From positions 1 to 64,000 of the forward strand of contig NZ_JAEUFG010000008.1 in the NCBI RefSeq assembly GCF_018588585.1: DNA of 64,000 nucleotides. Direction: 5' to 3'. Below are positions 16,899-25,650 of this stretch, in pieces; position 1 is the stretch's first letter, and each line of letters begins with the position of its first letter. The position numbers were made by a program, and so were the translations under genes. The DNA comes from Bacillus sp. SM2101 (GTDB lineage: Bacteria; Bacillota; Bacilli; Bacillales; SM2101). Below the pieces are notes generated by a model. It saw only the letters and a program-made list of their open reading frames with translations. It was not told the DNA's origin and made no database searches.

Positions 16899-18083
16899 AT
16901 GGGTTTAGATTTTGTGAAAACTCCCTTTCAACAAGAGTGGTATAACAAGGTGGGTAAGCTTGCAGACGAATTTGCAAAACGTGAGAAACATTATGATATT
17001 CATGGAACATTTCCATTTAACAATATTGAACAACTAAAGGAAGCTGGATATACATCATTAACGATTCCTAAACAATTTGGGGGGCAAAATATCTCATTGT
17101 ATGAGCTTGTTTTGCTACAGGAAAGGCTCGCACAAGGCGATGGAGCTACAGCACTCTCAATTGGTTGGCATATAGGTTGCGTCATGGATATAACTGAAAA
17201 AAGTAGATGGGCGCATAATATGTTAACCTATCTTTGTGATCAAGTGAAAAAAGGAAAGCTGATTAATAGAGCTGCAACTGAACGGCAAACTGGAAGTCCT
17301 ACACGGGGTGGCAAACCACAAACTTATGCTAAAAAAAAGAACTCAAACTGGATTATTAATGGACGAAAAACCTTTACTACGATGGCTCCTACATTGGATT
17401 TCTTTCTTGTTAGTGCAGCTGTTGATGATCAATTATGTGAATTTTTAATACCACGTGACTCAACTGGAGTTCGAATTGAGGAAGCATGGGATACGATGTC
17501 GATGCGTGGAACTGGCAGCCATGATCTTGTTTTAGACCAAGTTGAGGTAGAAGAAAAATTTTTAGTTGAAAGGAATACGAGGGAAAGAAAAGGTTTAGCA
17601 AATGGATGGTTACTTCATATTCCTGCCTGTTATATGGGTATAGCTATAGCGGCACGTAATTATGCCTTGCATTTTGCTCATACATATTCACCTAGTAGTA
17701 TAAGTGGACCAATTAGTGAACTACCAAACATCCAAAGAATGACAGGGGAAATGGAGCTAGAACTTATGCAAGCACGCCATTTTATGTATTCAGTTGCAGA
17801 ACGATACGATACATCTCAACATAAACAATTGCTTATTCCTGAATTAGGTGCAGTAAAACATGTGGTGACGAATAGTGCAATCTCGGTAGTAGATAAGGCA
17901 ATGCGTATTTTAGGTGCCCAAAGCTTGTTTAACGACCGACCACTCGAGAGATATTATCGTAATGTTCGAGCAGGACTTCATAATCCACCAATGGATGATG
18001 CTGTAATTGGAACCCTTGCACAGCATGCATTTTCAGAGATAACGAATAAAGAATCGAATATACAATCAACAAAGAAAGAATAA
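16899..18083 (+). CDS. Acyl-CoA dehydrogenase family protein (YdbM-like)
   Basis: 394 residues, the usual length for a FAD-linked acyl-CoA dehydrogenase. Visible: the N-terminal helical domain (SLTIPKQFGGQNISLYELVL), the middle beta-domain with INGRKTFTTMAPTLDFFLVS and DTMSMRGTGSHDL, and a C-terminal helical domain with DKAMRILGAQSLFNDRPLER, where the Arg-containing dimer contacts lie. The usual catalytic Glu of short-chain enzymes is not obvious. It resembles B. subtilis YdbM and the monooxygenase-like branch. It has no operon partner. GAGGTG precedes the ATG. Confidence 0.85.
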   Translation: MGLDFVKTPFQQEWYNKVGKLADEFAKREKHYDIHGTFPFNNIEQLKEAGYTSLTIPKQFGGQNISLYELVLLQERLAQGDGATALSIGWHIGCVMDITEKSRWAHNMLTYLCDQVKKGKLINRAATERQTGSPTRGGKPQTYAKKKNSNWIINGRKTFTTMAPTLDFFLVSAAVDDQLCEFLIPRDSTGVRIEEAWDTMSMRGTGSHDLVLDQVEVEEKFLVERNTRERKGLANGWLLHIPACYMGIAIAARNYALHFAHTYSPSSISGPISELPNIQRMTGEMELELMQARHFMYSVAERYDTSQHKQLLIPELGAVKHVVTNSAISVVDKAMRILGAQSLFNDRPLERYYRNVRAGLHNPPMDDAVIGTLAQHAFSEITNKESNIQSTKKE

Positions 18084-18186
18084 ATTCAACAGGTTTATGG
18101 AAGTTTTTATATAACCACGTATATTTTCCCTTAAGCTAGGGCAATATGTTAGTGAAAAAAATTAAACTAAGGGAGATTGAAAGATT

Positions 18187-18462
18187 ATGAATAAATCAGA
18201 ATTAGTAAATGTAGTAGCAGAGAAGGCGGAGTTAAGCAAAAAAGATGCTGCGAAGGCAGTAGATGCTGTATTGTACGCAATTCAGGAGCCATTGACTAAA
18301 GGAGAAAAGGTCCAACTAATTGGTTTTGGTAATTTTGTCGTCCGTGAACGTGCTGCAAGAAAAGGGCGTAACCCCCAAACAGGTGAAGAGATTCAAATTT
18401 CTGCAAGCAAAGTACCAGCATTTGTTGCAGGTAAAGCATTAAAAGAAGCTGTTAATAACTAA
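18187..18462 (+). CDS. hup: DNA-binding protein HU
   Basis: 91 residues, full HU length. [20 protein letters not shown] is the canonical helix-turn-helix base. [20 protein letters not shown] contains the beta-arm with the intercalating Pro of RNPQTG. It compacts and bends DNA without sequence specificity. A good ribosome binding site (AAGGGAGA) precedes it and a strong terminator follows. It is a second, stand-alone type hup gene; whether the genome has another copy cannot be seen. Confidence 0.97.
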   Translation: MNKSELVNVVAEKAELSKKDAAKAVDAVLYAIQEPLTKGEKVQLIGFGNFVVRERAARKGRNPQTGEEIQISASKVPAFVAGKALKEAVNN

Positions 18463-18476
18463 TAATGATCTCATAG

Positions 18477-18515
18477 AGATACGTCATCTTTTTTTAGATG
18501 ACGTATCTTTTTTTG
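18477..18515 (+). terminator. Intrinsic terminator after hup
   Basis: AGATACGTCATCT and AGATGACGTATCT form a perfect 13-bp stem with a T-rich loop and T-run tail. Confidence 0.95.
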
Positions 18516-18699
18516 ATAGAAATAGTGAATGAATGATAAGAATAATAATTGTTTATGAGCAATATAATGAATCGCTATAGTAATTGCAGTTCGTGGTTGT
18601 TAAGTTTATCGTTCACAATTTGTCCATTCATGCAAAATTAAAAATTTGTTAACATTTAAGAGGTAAAAAATAAATGCAATCAGAAGGGATTTTTACAGC

Positions 18700-19179
18700 A
18701 TGTATGGATTTAATATTGTTAATAAACTTCAAAAAATTGATAAGGATATTCATAGAAGTCAACTAAAATATCATACAAAACGTGTATTAGTAAGCAAAGA
18801 ATTTACGTTTGATGCTGCACACCATTTACATTGTTATGATGGAAAGTGTAAAAATTTGCACGGTCACACATACAAAGTTGTTTTTGGTATAAGTGGTTTC
18901 GTTAATGACATAGGATTAGTAATAGATTTTGGAGAAATCAAAGATATATGGACAAATAACATTGAAGTTTTCTTAGATCATCGTTATATAAATGAAATGT
19001 TGCCCCCGATGAATACTACAGCAGAAAACATGGTTGTATGGATTTTTGAGCAAATGCATGAGTCAATTGAAATGAGAAAAGATAAATTGAAAGGTGCTAG
19101 GGTTGAGTTTGTTCGCTTATATGAAACTCCTACGTGCTTTGCAGAAGCGAAAAGAGAGTGGATGGAGGATAGGCATTAA
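18700..19179 (+). CDS. 6-carboxy-5,6,7,8-tetrahydropterin synthase family protein (QueD/PTPS-like)
   Basis: 159 residues. After an N-terminal extension of about 30 residues, EFTFDAAHHLHCYDGKCKN supplies the first zinc His and the catalytic Cys. NLHGHTYKV supplies the other zinc His residues, and FLDHRYINE and RLYETPTCFAE complete the T-fold pattern. QueD makes the 7-deazaguanine precursor of queuosine from dihydroneopterin triphosphate. The other queuosine genes (queC, queE, queF) are not adjacent and no preQ1 riboswitch is seen, so the exact role is uncertain. AAGGGA lies about 10 bases before the ATG. Confidence 0.85.
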   Translation: MYGFNIVNKLQKIDKDIHRSQLKYHTKRVLVSKEFTFDAAHHLHCYDGKCKNLHGHTYKVVFGISGFVNDIGLVIDFGEIKDIWTNNIEVFLDHRYINEMLPPMNTTAENMVVWIFEQMHESIEMRKDKLKGARVEFVRLYETPTCFAEAKREWMEDRH

Positions 19180-19567
19180 TGTACTTATTCATGTGAATTC
19201 AACTAATCTAGCTAAGTAACATGATCTCCTACACTGTATAAATGAACCCCCGTACGCGAAAGCATTTTATAAAACTCTTATATATCATCTCCATTCAAAT
19301 TTTGTAAATTGATTAAGAGTAGTGTTATGAAACTTTTATGTTGATTTTCTTGATGAGCCTGTAACTTAACAGGTGAGGGATATGACTCTTACCACATCAA
19401 TAGAACGAATCTCAGGATGAATAAATGATCATATTCATAAAATACTGTAAGCTATACTCAAAATCATTCTCTAGACGGAGATAAAATCCAACCTCTATTA
19501 TAAGACAGTGTGATTATTAAGATTTATAATAGTAGATGTGTATACATTTATTAAAGGGGAGATTAAT
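19180..19567. other. 390-bp gap, nothing recognised
   Basis: AT-rich, with stops in all frames and no hairpin or repeat that stands out. It presumably carries the promoter of the S9 peptidase gene. Confidence 0.5.
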
Positions 19568-21355
19568 ATGCTAACATTTAAGAAACCTGATGTCGAACAG
19601 TTTTTACGTGCGTACAGAATTCAAAATTTTGTCGTGAATAATAATGAAAGTCAGCTTATTTTTAGCACGAACATTAGTGGGAAATTCAATTTGTGGGGAA
19701 TGGATTTACCTAACCAGTTTCCTTATCCGCTTACATTTAATGATCAAAGTTGTCACGACCTTCGTTACGACAAAGCTGGAAAGTTTGTTATTGCAGCATT
19801 TGATCATGAAGGGGACGAAAATACTCAACTATATATGATTCCTCCTCATGGTGGACACCTAAATCCCCTAAGAACGGCAGAGGGGCACCAACACATCAAC
19901 CCTATTTTGTCAGAAGATGGGAAAAGACTATATTATTCTTCTACGAAGGATGACCCAACATACTTAAAAGGGTACTGTTATCAAATGGATTCAGGAGAAG
20001 AAAAGGTAGTAGTAGACGGAGATGGAGCGGCTACATATTTAGCTGGTATTAGTCCAAATGAAGAAAATATGGTTTTAATTAAGCATTTCTCAAATACACA
20101 TACGTTAGCATATGTAAAAACAGATGAAGAACTATTTTCATTAACACCAGATTCTGAGAATCAACATACGGTCAACGATGTAGTTTATGTATCTGATTCA
20201 GAGCTCTTTTTCCTTACTGATTACAATGAAGATTTTTCATATATAGCAAAATTTGATATCGTAAATCGAAAATTTAGTAAGGTGGTTTCTTTACAAGATG
20301 AAAGCTTTAACACTATTAAATATAATGACAGTCAAAAGCAATTATATGTAGTGAGTGAAAAAGGTGTTGAAGACCATTTATATGTATACGATCTTAAGTC
20401 AAGTCAATTAAAAGAAATACAACTTCCTGTTGGAAAGGTCGAACAGCTATCAGTTTCAGAAAAAGGTAATATTTATTTGTTAGGTACAGCTGCGACAAAG
20501 CCTTGGAATATATATGTAAAAGAGACTGGTACAAATGAATGGGTATCATTGACTAATAACCGAGTGTTAGGTGTAGACGAGGAACAGCTAGTTGATCCTC
20601 TAGTACTGAAATATAAATCATTTGATGGTCTGGAAATTGAATCACTCTTTTTCAAAGCAAAGCCTGAAAACAGTAATGGTCACGTAGTTTTTTGGCCACA
20701 TGGAGGACCACAAGCTGCAGAACGAAAATTCTTTAGAGGTGTGTTTCAATATATTATTAATGAAGGGTTTAGTATATTTGCTCCAAACTTCAGAGGATCA
20801 ACTGGTTATGGTTTGCAATTTACCAAAATGGTTGAAGGTGACTGGGGGCATGGACCGCGGCTTGATAATGTCGAAGGCATAGAGTTTCTCATAAATAATG
20901 GCTATGCTGAAAGAGATAAAATCTTTCTTATGGGTGGAAGCTTTGGAGGGTACATGTCGTTGCTCCTCCATGGTAGACATCCAGAATACTTCAAAGCTGT
21001 TGTAGACATTTTTGGACCTAGTGATCTGTTTTCCTTCATTAATTCGGTACCAGAACATTGGAAACCTGTTATGAACCAGTGGGTAGGAGACCCTGAAAAA
21101 GATAAAGAGAAATTAATTGAGTATTCACCGATCACATATTTAGAAAATATGACAAAACCTATGCTCGTCATACAAGGTGCAAATGATCCTCGTGTTGTTA
21201 AAGCTGAGTCAGATAAAATTGTTCAAGCATTACAGGAGAAAGGGCGAGAAGTCGAGTATATTGTTTTAGAAGATGAAGGGCACGGTTTTTCTAAAAAGGA
21301 AAATGAGCTTAAGGTGTACAGAGCTGTAAGTGAGTTCTTTAACAAACATATGTAA
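19568..21355 (+). CDS. S9 family serine peptidase (acylaminoacyl-peptidase/prolyl oligopeptidase type)
   Basis: 595 residues from the ATG at 19568, behind AAAGGGGAG; the GTG at 19538 lacks a site. An N-terminal beta-propeller (about 30-330) with repeated blades such as DLRYDKAGKFVIAAFDHEGD is followed by the alpha/beta-hydrolase domain. That domain has WPHGGPQ (oxyanion), nucleophile Ser in MGGSFGGYMSL, Asp in IQGANDPRVV and His in DEGHGFSKKEN. It is a cytoplasmic peptidase trimming short or acylated peptides. It is monocistronic with a strong terminator. Confidence 0.93.
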   Translation: MLTFKKPDVEQFLRAYRIQNFVVNNNESQLIFSTNISGKFNLWGMDLPNQFPYPLTFNDQSCHDLRYDKAGKFVIAAFDHEGDENTQLYMIPPHGGHLNPLRTAEGHQHINPILSEDGKRLYYSSTKDDPTYLKGYCYQMDSGEEKVVVDGDGAATYLAGISPNEENMVLIKHFSNTHTLAYVKTDEELFSLTPDSENQHTVNDVVYVSDSELFFLTDYNEDFSYIAKFDIVNRKFSKVVSLQDESFNTIKYNDSQKQLYVVSEKGVEDHLYVYDLKSSQLKEIQLPVGKVEQLSVSEKGNIYLLGTAATKPWNIYVKETGTNEWVSLTNNRVLGVDEEQLVDPLVLKYKSFDGLEIESLFFKAKPENSNGHVVFWPHGGPQAAERKFFRGVFQYIINEGFSIFAPNFRGSTGYGLQFTKMVEGDWGHGPRLDNVEGIEFLINNGYAERDKIFLMGGSFGGYMSLLLHGRHPEYFKAVVDIFGPSDLFSFINSVPEHWKPVMNQWVGDPEKDKEKLIEYSPITYLENMTKPMLVIQGANDPRVVKAESDKIVQALQEKGREVEYIVLEDEGHGFSKKENELKVYRAVSEFFNKHM

Positions 21356-21429
21356 GGGTAGCATAATCCTTCATACCATTATGGAATTAAGTTCTACGGT
21401 ATAGAAACGGACTTAAGTCAAACAAACCA

Positions 21430-21475
21430 AAATCCTACTCATTTTGTGAAAAAACAAAATGGGTAGGATTTTAAT
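21430..21475 (+). terminator. Intrinsic terminator after the S9 peptidase gene
   Basis: AAAATCCTACTCATTTTGT pairs with ACAAAATGGGTAGGATTTT around GAAAAA, with T-rich sequence after. The following 21476-22038 is AT-rich with no gene seen. Confidence 0.9.
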
Positions 21476-22038
21476 TTTTCACAAACTACACTTTTCTTCA
21501 CATCTTTTTTGATATTTAAATATAACTTCTTGCGATGAATTTCAATGTGTTGTCGTAAAACTTGTTAAAGTCCCTTCCAATATCAGTACCTAACCTTTGT
21601 ATAAAGTGTCTAAGTATTTGTATTAATATAGAAAGTTACTTTCCCTTTGGAGCGAACTTATCAAAAATAAGTATCTCTCCATCTAGCTTTAAAACTCGTT
21701 TTACTTCGTATTTTCATACTTGATTTTAAATATTCTTTCTATTGATCAGCTACTTATTATGTAAACCCCACTATTCTACTAATCTCTTCTAGAGCTTAGT
21801 GCATCATAAATTGCTGTAGTGTTTCCACATTCACCAATTTGAACAATTACAATAGCTATATTTCTTCTAGAAAAAACTATATATCTTTTAGTTAATTGCT
21901 AATCAGCCTATAGGATGAATTAAACTCATTCTGAAGCTAGTTTATCTTTGGAATTATTTAGCATATTATTTAAAGATAATAGTCAAAGACATTTATGTAC
22001 AATACCTAACTACGTAGCGTAAGGGAGGATAAATTAAA

Positions 22039-23025
22039 ATGTTAAAAGCAAAAACGCCAAATTTTATTGATGCTAACAAACAAATTATTCAAGATAGTAT
22101 TGCTTCGTTGGAAATGATTAGGATCGGTGGAGTCGAACAATGCATTCTTATAAGGGGAAAAAATAAACATAAACCGCTAATACTTTTTTTACACGGGGGA
22201 CCTGGTGCTGCTCAAATAGGGTATGCTCCAAAACTTCAGCAAAAGCTAGAGGAAGATTTTGTAGTCGTGAACTGGGATCAAAGGGGTGCAGGAAAATCTT
22301 ACTCAAAAGAAATTCAAATTGACAGTTTAAATATTAGCCAATTCCTCTCAGATGTACACGAGTTAGTAGTATTACTTCTTCAGAGATTTAATCAAAAGAA
22401 ATTATACTTAGTCGGGCATTCCTGGGGAAGTCTATTAGGATCGTTATTTGTCAAGAAGCACCCTGAGCTAATACATGCATATATCGGTGTTGGTCAATTT
22501 GTGAATATGGTGAAAAATGAAGAAATCTCTTATCGTTTTACACTTGAGAAGGCTCATAGAACAAAGAATAGCAAGGCACAGAAGCAGTTAGAAAAAATTG
22601 GATATCCACCATATGATAAATTTACTGACATCGTTATTCAGAGAAAGTGGTTAGATAAATTTGGTGGTGCTGTTCATGGATCTACCATGATTAAGTCCAT
22701 GCGTAAATCGGCATCTTATAGAGAATATTCTATTGTAGATTGGCTACGCTTTATGAGATATAATAAATTTTCTTTTTCCAACAGTAAGCTATGGGATGAG
22801 CTGATGGCGATGGATTTACTAAGCGAAGTGGATGAAATGAAAGTACCAGTGTATATTTGTGTTGGACGTTATGACTACACTACACCGTTTGAGCTTGCTG
22901 AAGAATATTATGAGCATTTAAAAGCGCCAAAAAAAGAACTCGTGTGGTTTGAAAAATCAGCTCATTCACCCAATTTTGAAGAGCCAGATAAATTTTACGA
23001 AGTGTGTATGCAAGCAACAAAATAA
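22039..23025 (+). CDS. Alpha/beta hydrolase
   Basis: 328 residues. HGGPGAAQ (oxyanion), DQRGAGKSYS, nucleophile motif VGHSWGSLLG, acid Asp in VGRYDYTTP and His in SAHSPNFEEP give a complete catalytic set. The protein resembles the S33-like hydrolases annotated as proline iminopeptidase-related, with a larger helical cap (about 165-260). AAGGGAGGA precedes the ATG. The substrate is unknown. It converges with the HAD phosphatase gene through a shared terminator. Confidence 0.88.
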   Translation: MLKAKTPNFIDANKQIIQDSIASLEMIRIGGVEQCILIRGKNKHKPLILFLHGGPGAAQIGYAPKLQQKLEEDFVVVNWDQRGAGKSYSKEIQIDSLNISQFLSDVHELVVLLLQRFNQKKLYLVGHSWGSLLGSLFVKKHPELIHAYIGVGQFVNMVKNEEISYRFTLEKAHRTKNSKAQKQLEKIGYPPYDKFTDIVIQRKWLDKFGGAVHGSTMIKSMRKSASYREYSIVDWLRFMRYNKFSFSNSKLWDELMAMDLLSEVDEMKVPVYICVGRYDYTTPFELAEEYYEHLKAPKKELVWFEKSAHSPNFEEPDKFYEVCMQATK

Positions 23026-23037
23026 TAGTGATAACGA

Positions 23038-23083
23038 AAACAACTGACCGTGACGCCCTATGGTTACGCCGGTCAGTTGTTCT
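23038..23083. terminator. Bidirectional terminator between convergent genes
   Basis: AACAACTGACCG-TGACG pairs with TTACG-CCGGTCAGTTGTT around CCCTATGG. It is a long stem usable from both sides. Confidence 0.85.
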
Positions 23084-23092
23084 AAGCTGTAT

Positions 23093-23962
23093 TTATAATG
23101 ATATTTTTTCGTTAATCTTATGAATAATGGCATGTGCGACACCATGCTCATCATTAAGTAATGTCGTCATATGACAAATATCTTTAATCTCTTGTTTTGC
23201 GTTTCCCATTGCAACACTATATCCAACCTTTTTAAGCATCGACAAATCGTTATGGCTATCTCCAATTGCTACTGTTTCGCTAAGTGGAATGTTTAGCATA
23301 TTTGCCACAAGCTGTACTGCATTTCCTTTAGATGCTTCATGATGTTGAAGTTCAAAATTATTATCTGCTGATGAAACAACAGTGAGGTTTTCTTGTTCTG
23401 TGAAATAAGCCCATCCTTGTTGTCGCTTTTCCTCATCTAAGGAAAAAGCAAGGATGTTATAAAATGCTTCATTTGTATGAAGAATATCTTGATAGTGATT
23501 AACAAACGTAAAGCCTGTTTGAGTAAATTGTTTTTGCGTATCGGCAAGAAGTTTTTCTTTACTTATTTCTGGGTTTGCACTTGTTAAACGGTCTACCTCG
23601 ATAGCCAAAACATCACGACAACGATGTGGAGTATATATTCTGTTATCTGTTGTAACCTCGTAATAGAGTTCGGTGTCTTCTAGAAACTTGATACTTCGTT
23701 CAACTACGTTATTTTCCATAGCAAATGAATGCAGTAGTTCACCTTTTTCTGTATGAATCATCGCCCCATTTGAACTAATGATCTTTGTTGATAACTCAGC
23801 GTCTCTACATATTTTATGGGCATCAAAATATGCTCTTCCTGTTGCAATGATAACTTCTACACCATTGTCCTGAGCATCTTTAATTGCAGCTAAGTTTACT
23901 TTACTAATATTCTTCTTATGATTTAGTAGGGTGCCATCAAGATCTATTGCAAGTAATTTCAT
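23093..23962 (-). CDS. Cof-type HAD-IIB hydrolase (sugar phosphatase family)
   Basis: 289 residues. Motif I LAIDLDGTLLNH (DxD nucleophile), motif II IISSNGA, Lys region HHEASKGNAVQ and motif IV AIGDSHNDLSML are all present, and the cap domain is type IIB. Such enzymes dephosphorylate sugar phosphates or FMN-like compounds in the cytoplasm. AGGAGAAGGGG precedes the ATG on the minus strand. It lies downstream of the DeoR-type gene, separated by three tandem repeat units. The substrate is unknown. Confidence 0.92.
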   Translation of the reverse strand: MKLLAIDLDGTLLNHKKNISKVNLAAIKDAQDNGVEVIIATGRAYFDAHKICRDAELSTKIISSNGAMIHTEKGELLHSFAMENNVVERSIKFLEDTELYYEVTTDNRIYTPHRCRDVLAIEVDRLTSANPEISKEKLLADTQKQFTQTGFTFVNHYQDILHTNEAFYNILAFSLDEEKRQQGWAYFTEQENLTVVSSADNNFELQHHEASKGNAVQLVANMLNIPLSETVAIGDSHNDLSMLKKVGYSVAMGNAKQEIKDICHMTTLLNDEHGVAHAIIHKINEKISL

Positions 23963-24031
23963 GCCCCTTCTCCTCCTGAATTCTATATGAATGGCTGCTA
24001 TTGTATAGAATGTTATCTTTCGTACAAAAAA

Positions 24032-24162
24032 TTAAAAACGTATACGACTAAATTAGGTGGCATCTTTTCTCTGAAAAAAGATGTCAAACGTATTAAATCC
24101 TTTCTTACTATGATAATTTGGTGACAAAAACAACAAAGTATAAGAAAAGAGTCTTATAAATG
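24032..24162 (+). repeat. Dispersed intergenic repeat, copy R4 (first of three in tandem)
   Basis: ACGTATACGACTAAATTAGG then GGCATCTTTTCTCTG at left; TGACAAAAACAACAAAG then AAAAGAGTCTTATAAATGG at right. It contains a second inverted pair, CATCTTTT and AAAAGATG. Confidence 0.65.
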
Positions 24163-24191
24163 GTTGTTCGTAATGATAGTTGTTGTTCGTG

Positions 24192-24326
24192 TGAAGAAGT
24201 AAACACAGACAAAACTTGTGTTCGTGGCATCTTTTTCTTCCGAAAAAGATGTCGAGTGTATTAAATTTTTTTTATAATAATTTTGCAAAAATAACAACAA
24301 AGTATATGCAAAGAGCCTTATAAATG
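24192..24326 (+). repeat. Dispersed intergenic repeat, copy R5 (second of three in tandem)
   Basis: TTCGTGGCATCTTTTTCTTC at left; AATAACAACAAAG then AAAGAGCCTTATAAATGGC at right. The linker from R4 (TGGTTGTTCG... AAGTAAACAC) is echoed after R5, so the unit is about 160 bp. Confidence 0.65.
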
Positions 24327-24354
24327 GCTTAGCAATAATAGTTGTTTTTAGTAT

Positions 24355-24485
24355 TAAGAAGAAAACACGTACACAACACGGTCGTGGCTCTTTTCTTCGC
24401 TAACTATTATAAAAATGATATATTACTCATCAGTTACTCAAAAGTAGGTGACAAAGCAACACAGACACGAAAAGAGCCTTATAAA
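24355..24485 (+). repeat. Dispersed intergenic repeat, copy R6 (third in tandem, overlaps a stop codon)
   Basis: CGTACACAACACGGTCGTGG then CTCTTTTCTTCG at left; ACGAAAAGAGCCTTATAAA at right. GGCTCTTTTC (24386-24395) and GAAAAGAGCC (24469-24478) are perfect 10-bp inverted arms. The right end supplies the stop codon of the DeoR-family gene. Confidence 0.7.
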
Positions 24486-25255
24486 TTTAACATTTGTGAA
24501 GAGGCAACTAATACTTCAACATCATGGTCATCCAGAACTTTCATGAGTGATTCATCAATTGTTTGATCAGTGATGATCACATCAATTTGTGATAATGCTG
24601 CAAATGTAAAAAAAGCCTGTGTATGAAATTTGGTTGAATCAGCTAAAACGATTACTTCAGTTGCTTGCTCAATCATTTTCTTTTTTACAAATCCATCCTC
24701 TTCATGCGCAATGGTCAGACCGCGATTTGATATGCCAGTAACACCAATAAATGCTTTGTCAACGTTGTAGTGTGAAAGTTTTTCTACAGTGGATGAACCA
24801 TACAGAAAACGGTGTTCTTTATTTAATTGACCACCTAGCAAGTATATGTCTGCTCCAGGGTTATTGGACAAGATTAATGAATGACTAATTGAATTTGTTA
24901 CTACTGTACAATCTGTAGCTTGAAGAAACTCTGCACAAGCTTGGACGGTTGTAGATTCATCCATAATAATAATTTCGCCATCATTTACTAACGTGGCTGC
25001 TACTCTACCAATTGCTTCTTTCTCTTTAGAAAGGAGATGTAGTCTGTCTTTATAACTTTTAATTTCATTATTTAAAGTTGGTAGAATTGCTCCACCTCTT
25101 GTGCGCAAGATAGCTTGCTTTTCTTCAAGCTTGACAAGGTCACGCCGAGCAGTATCACGTGAAACATTATATTGTTGACAAATTTCATCAACGCTTATCT
25201 TTTTATGGATTTTTAAGTAATTAAGAATGGCAAGCATTCTTTCCTCTTGGAACAA
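24479..25255 (-). CDS. DeoR family transcriptional regulator
   Basis: 258 residues from a TTG that AAAGGA precedes by 9 bases; the longer upstream extension is hydrophobic and lacks a ribosome binding site. The N-terminal winged helix reads MLAILNYLKIHKKISVDEIC and SRDTARRDLVKLEEKQAILR. The C-terminal DeoRC sensor domain contains GQLNKEHRF and VDKAFIGVTGIS. Family members sense phosphorylated sugars and repress sugar genes. Its target is not evident. The HAD phosphatase gene downstream on the same strand may be co-regulated, but the repeat cluster separates them. Confidence 0.92.
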   Translation of the reverse strand: MFQEERMLAILNYLKIHKKISVDEICQQYNVSRDTARRDLVKLEEKQAILRTRGGAILPTLNNEIKSYKDRLHLLSKEKEAIGRVAATLVNDGEIIIMDESTTVQACAEFLQATDCTVVTNSISHSLILSNNPGADIYLLGGQLNKEHRFLYGSSTVEKLSHYNVDKAFIGVTGISNRGLTIAHEEDGFVKKKMIEQATEVIVLADSTKFHTQAFFTFAALSQIDVIITDQTIDESLMKVLDDHDVEVLVASSQMLNL

Positions 25256-25392
25256 AATATCACATCCTTTTACACAGTTGTTATAAGTGATTATAAGTAA
25301 AAATAATAAAATAATCAAGTGTTTATAAGTTTTAGCAATTATTAATAAGTTATATTAAGTTGTTTTCATATGAAATGTAGTTTTTCCTACTA

Positions 25393-25524
25393 GGAAATAA
25401 ACGCGTATACAACTAGGTTTCGGGGCTTTTTTCTTCTATAAAACGATGATTGGTGAGTAAAATGCTGTTTTTATTGTCAATTTTAGGAACTATCACAACA
25501 AAGTTGAGGAAAGATCCTAATATT
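25393..25524 (+). repeat. Dispersed intergenic repeat, copy R7
   Basis: CGCGTATACAACTAGGTTTC then GGGGCTTTTTTCTTC at left; ATCACAACAAAGTTGAGGAA then AGATCCTAATA at right. Confidence 0.6.
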
Positions 25525-25562
25525 AAGGTAATAATACTTAATTAGCATATGAAAAATTATCA

Positions 25563-25614
25563 TTGACTACTTGTATATACAGGTTTATACTTTAAGTGTA
25601 ATTTGTATATACAA
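25563..25614 (+). promoter_or_regulatory. treP promoter with two TreR operators
   Basis: TTGACT (25563-25568), a 17-base spacer and TATACT (25586-25591) form a sigma-A promoter. TTGTATATACAG (25571-25582) lies in the spacer and TTGTATATACAA (25603-25614) just after the start point. The palindrome matches the TreR tre operator, so TreR would block transcription until trehalose-6-phosphate binds. Confidence 0.85.
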
Positions 25615-25650
25615 GTTTACTTAATATGTAAGCGATATCAGGAGGGTGAG

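Noticed and set aside
18590-18699. preQ1 riboswitch before the QueD-like gene
   Set aside because: I looked for the characteristic small pseudoknot sequence and found no matching stem and A-rich tail.
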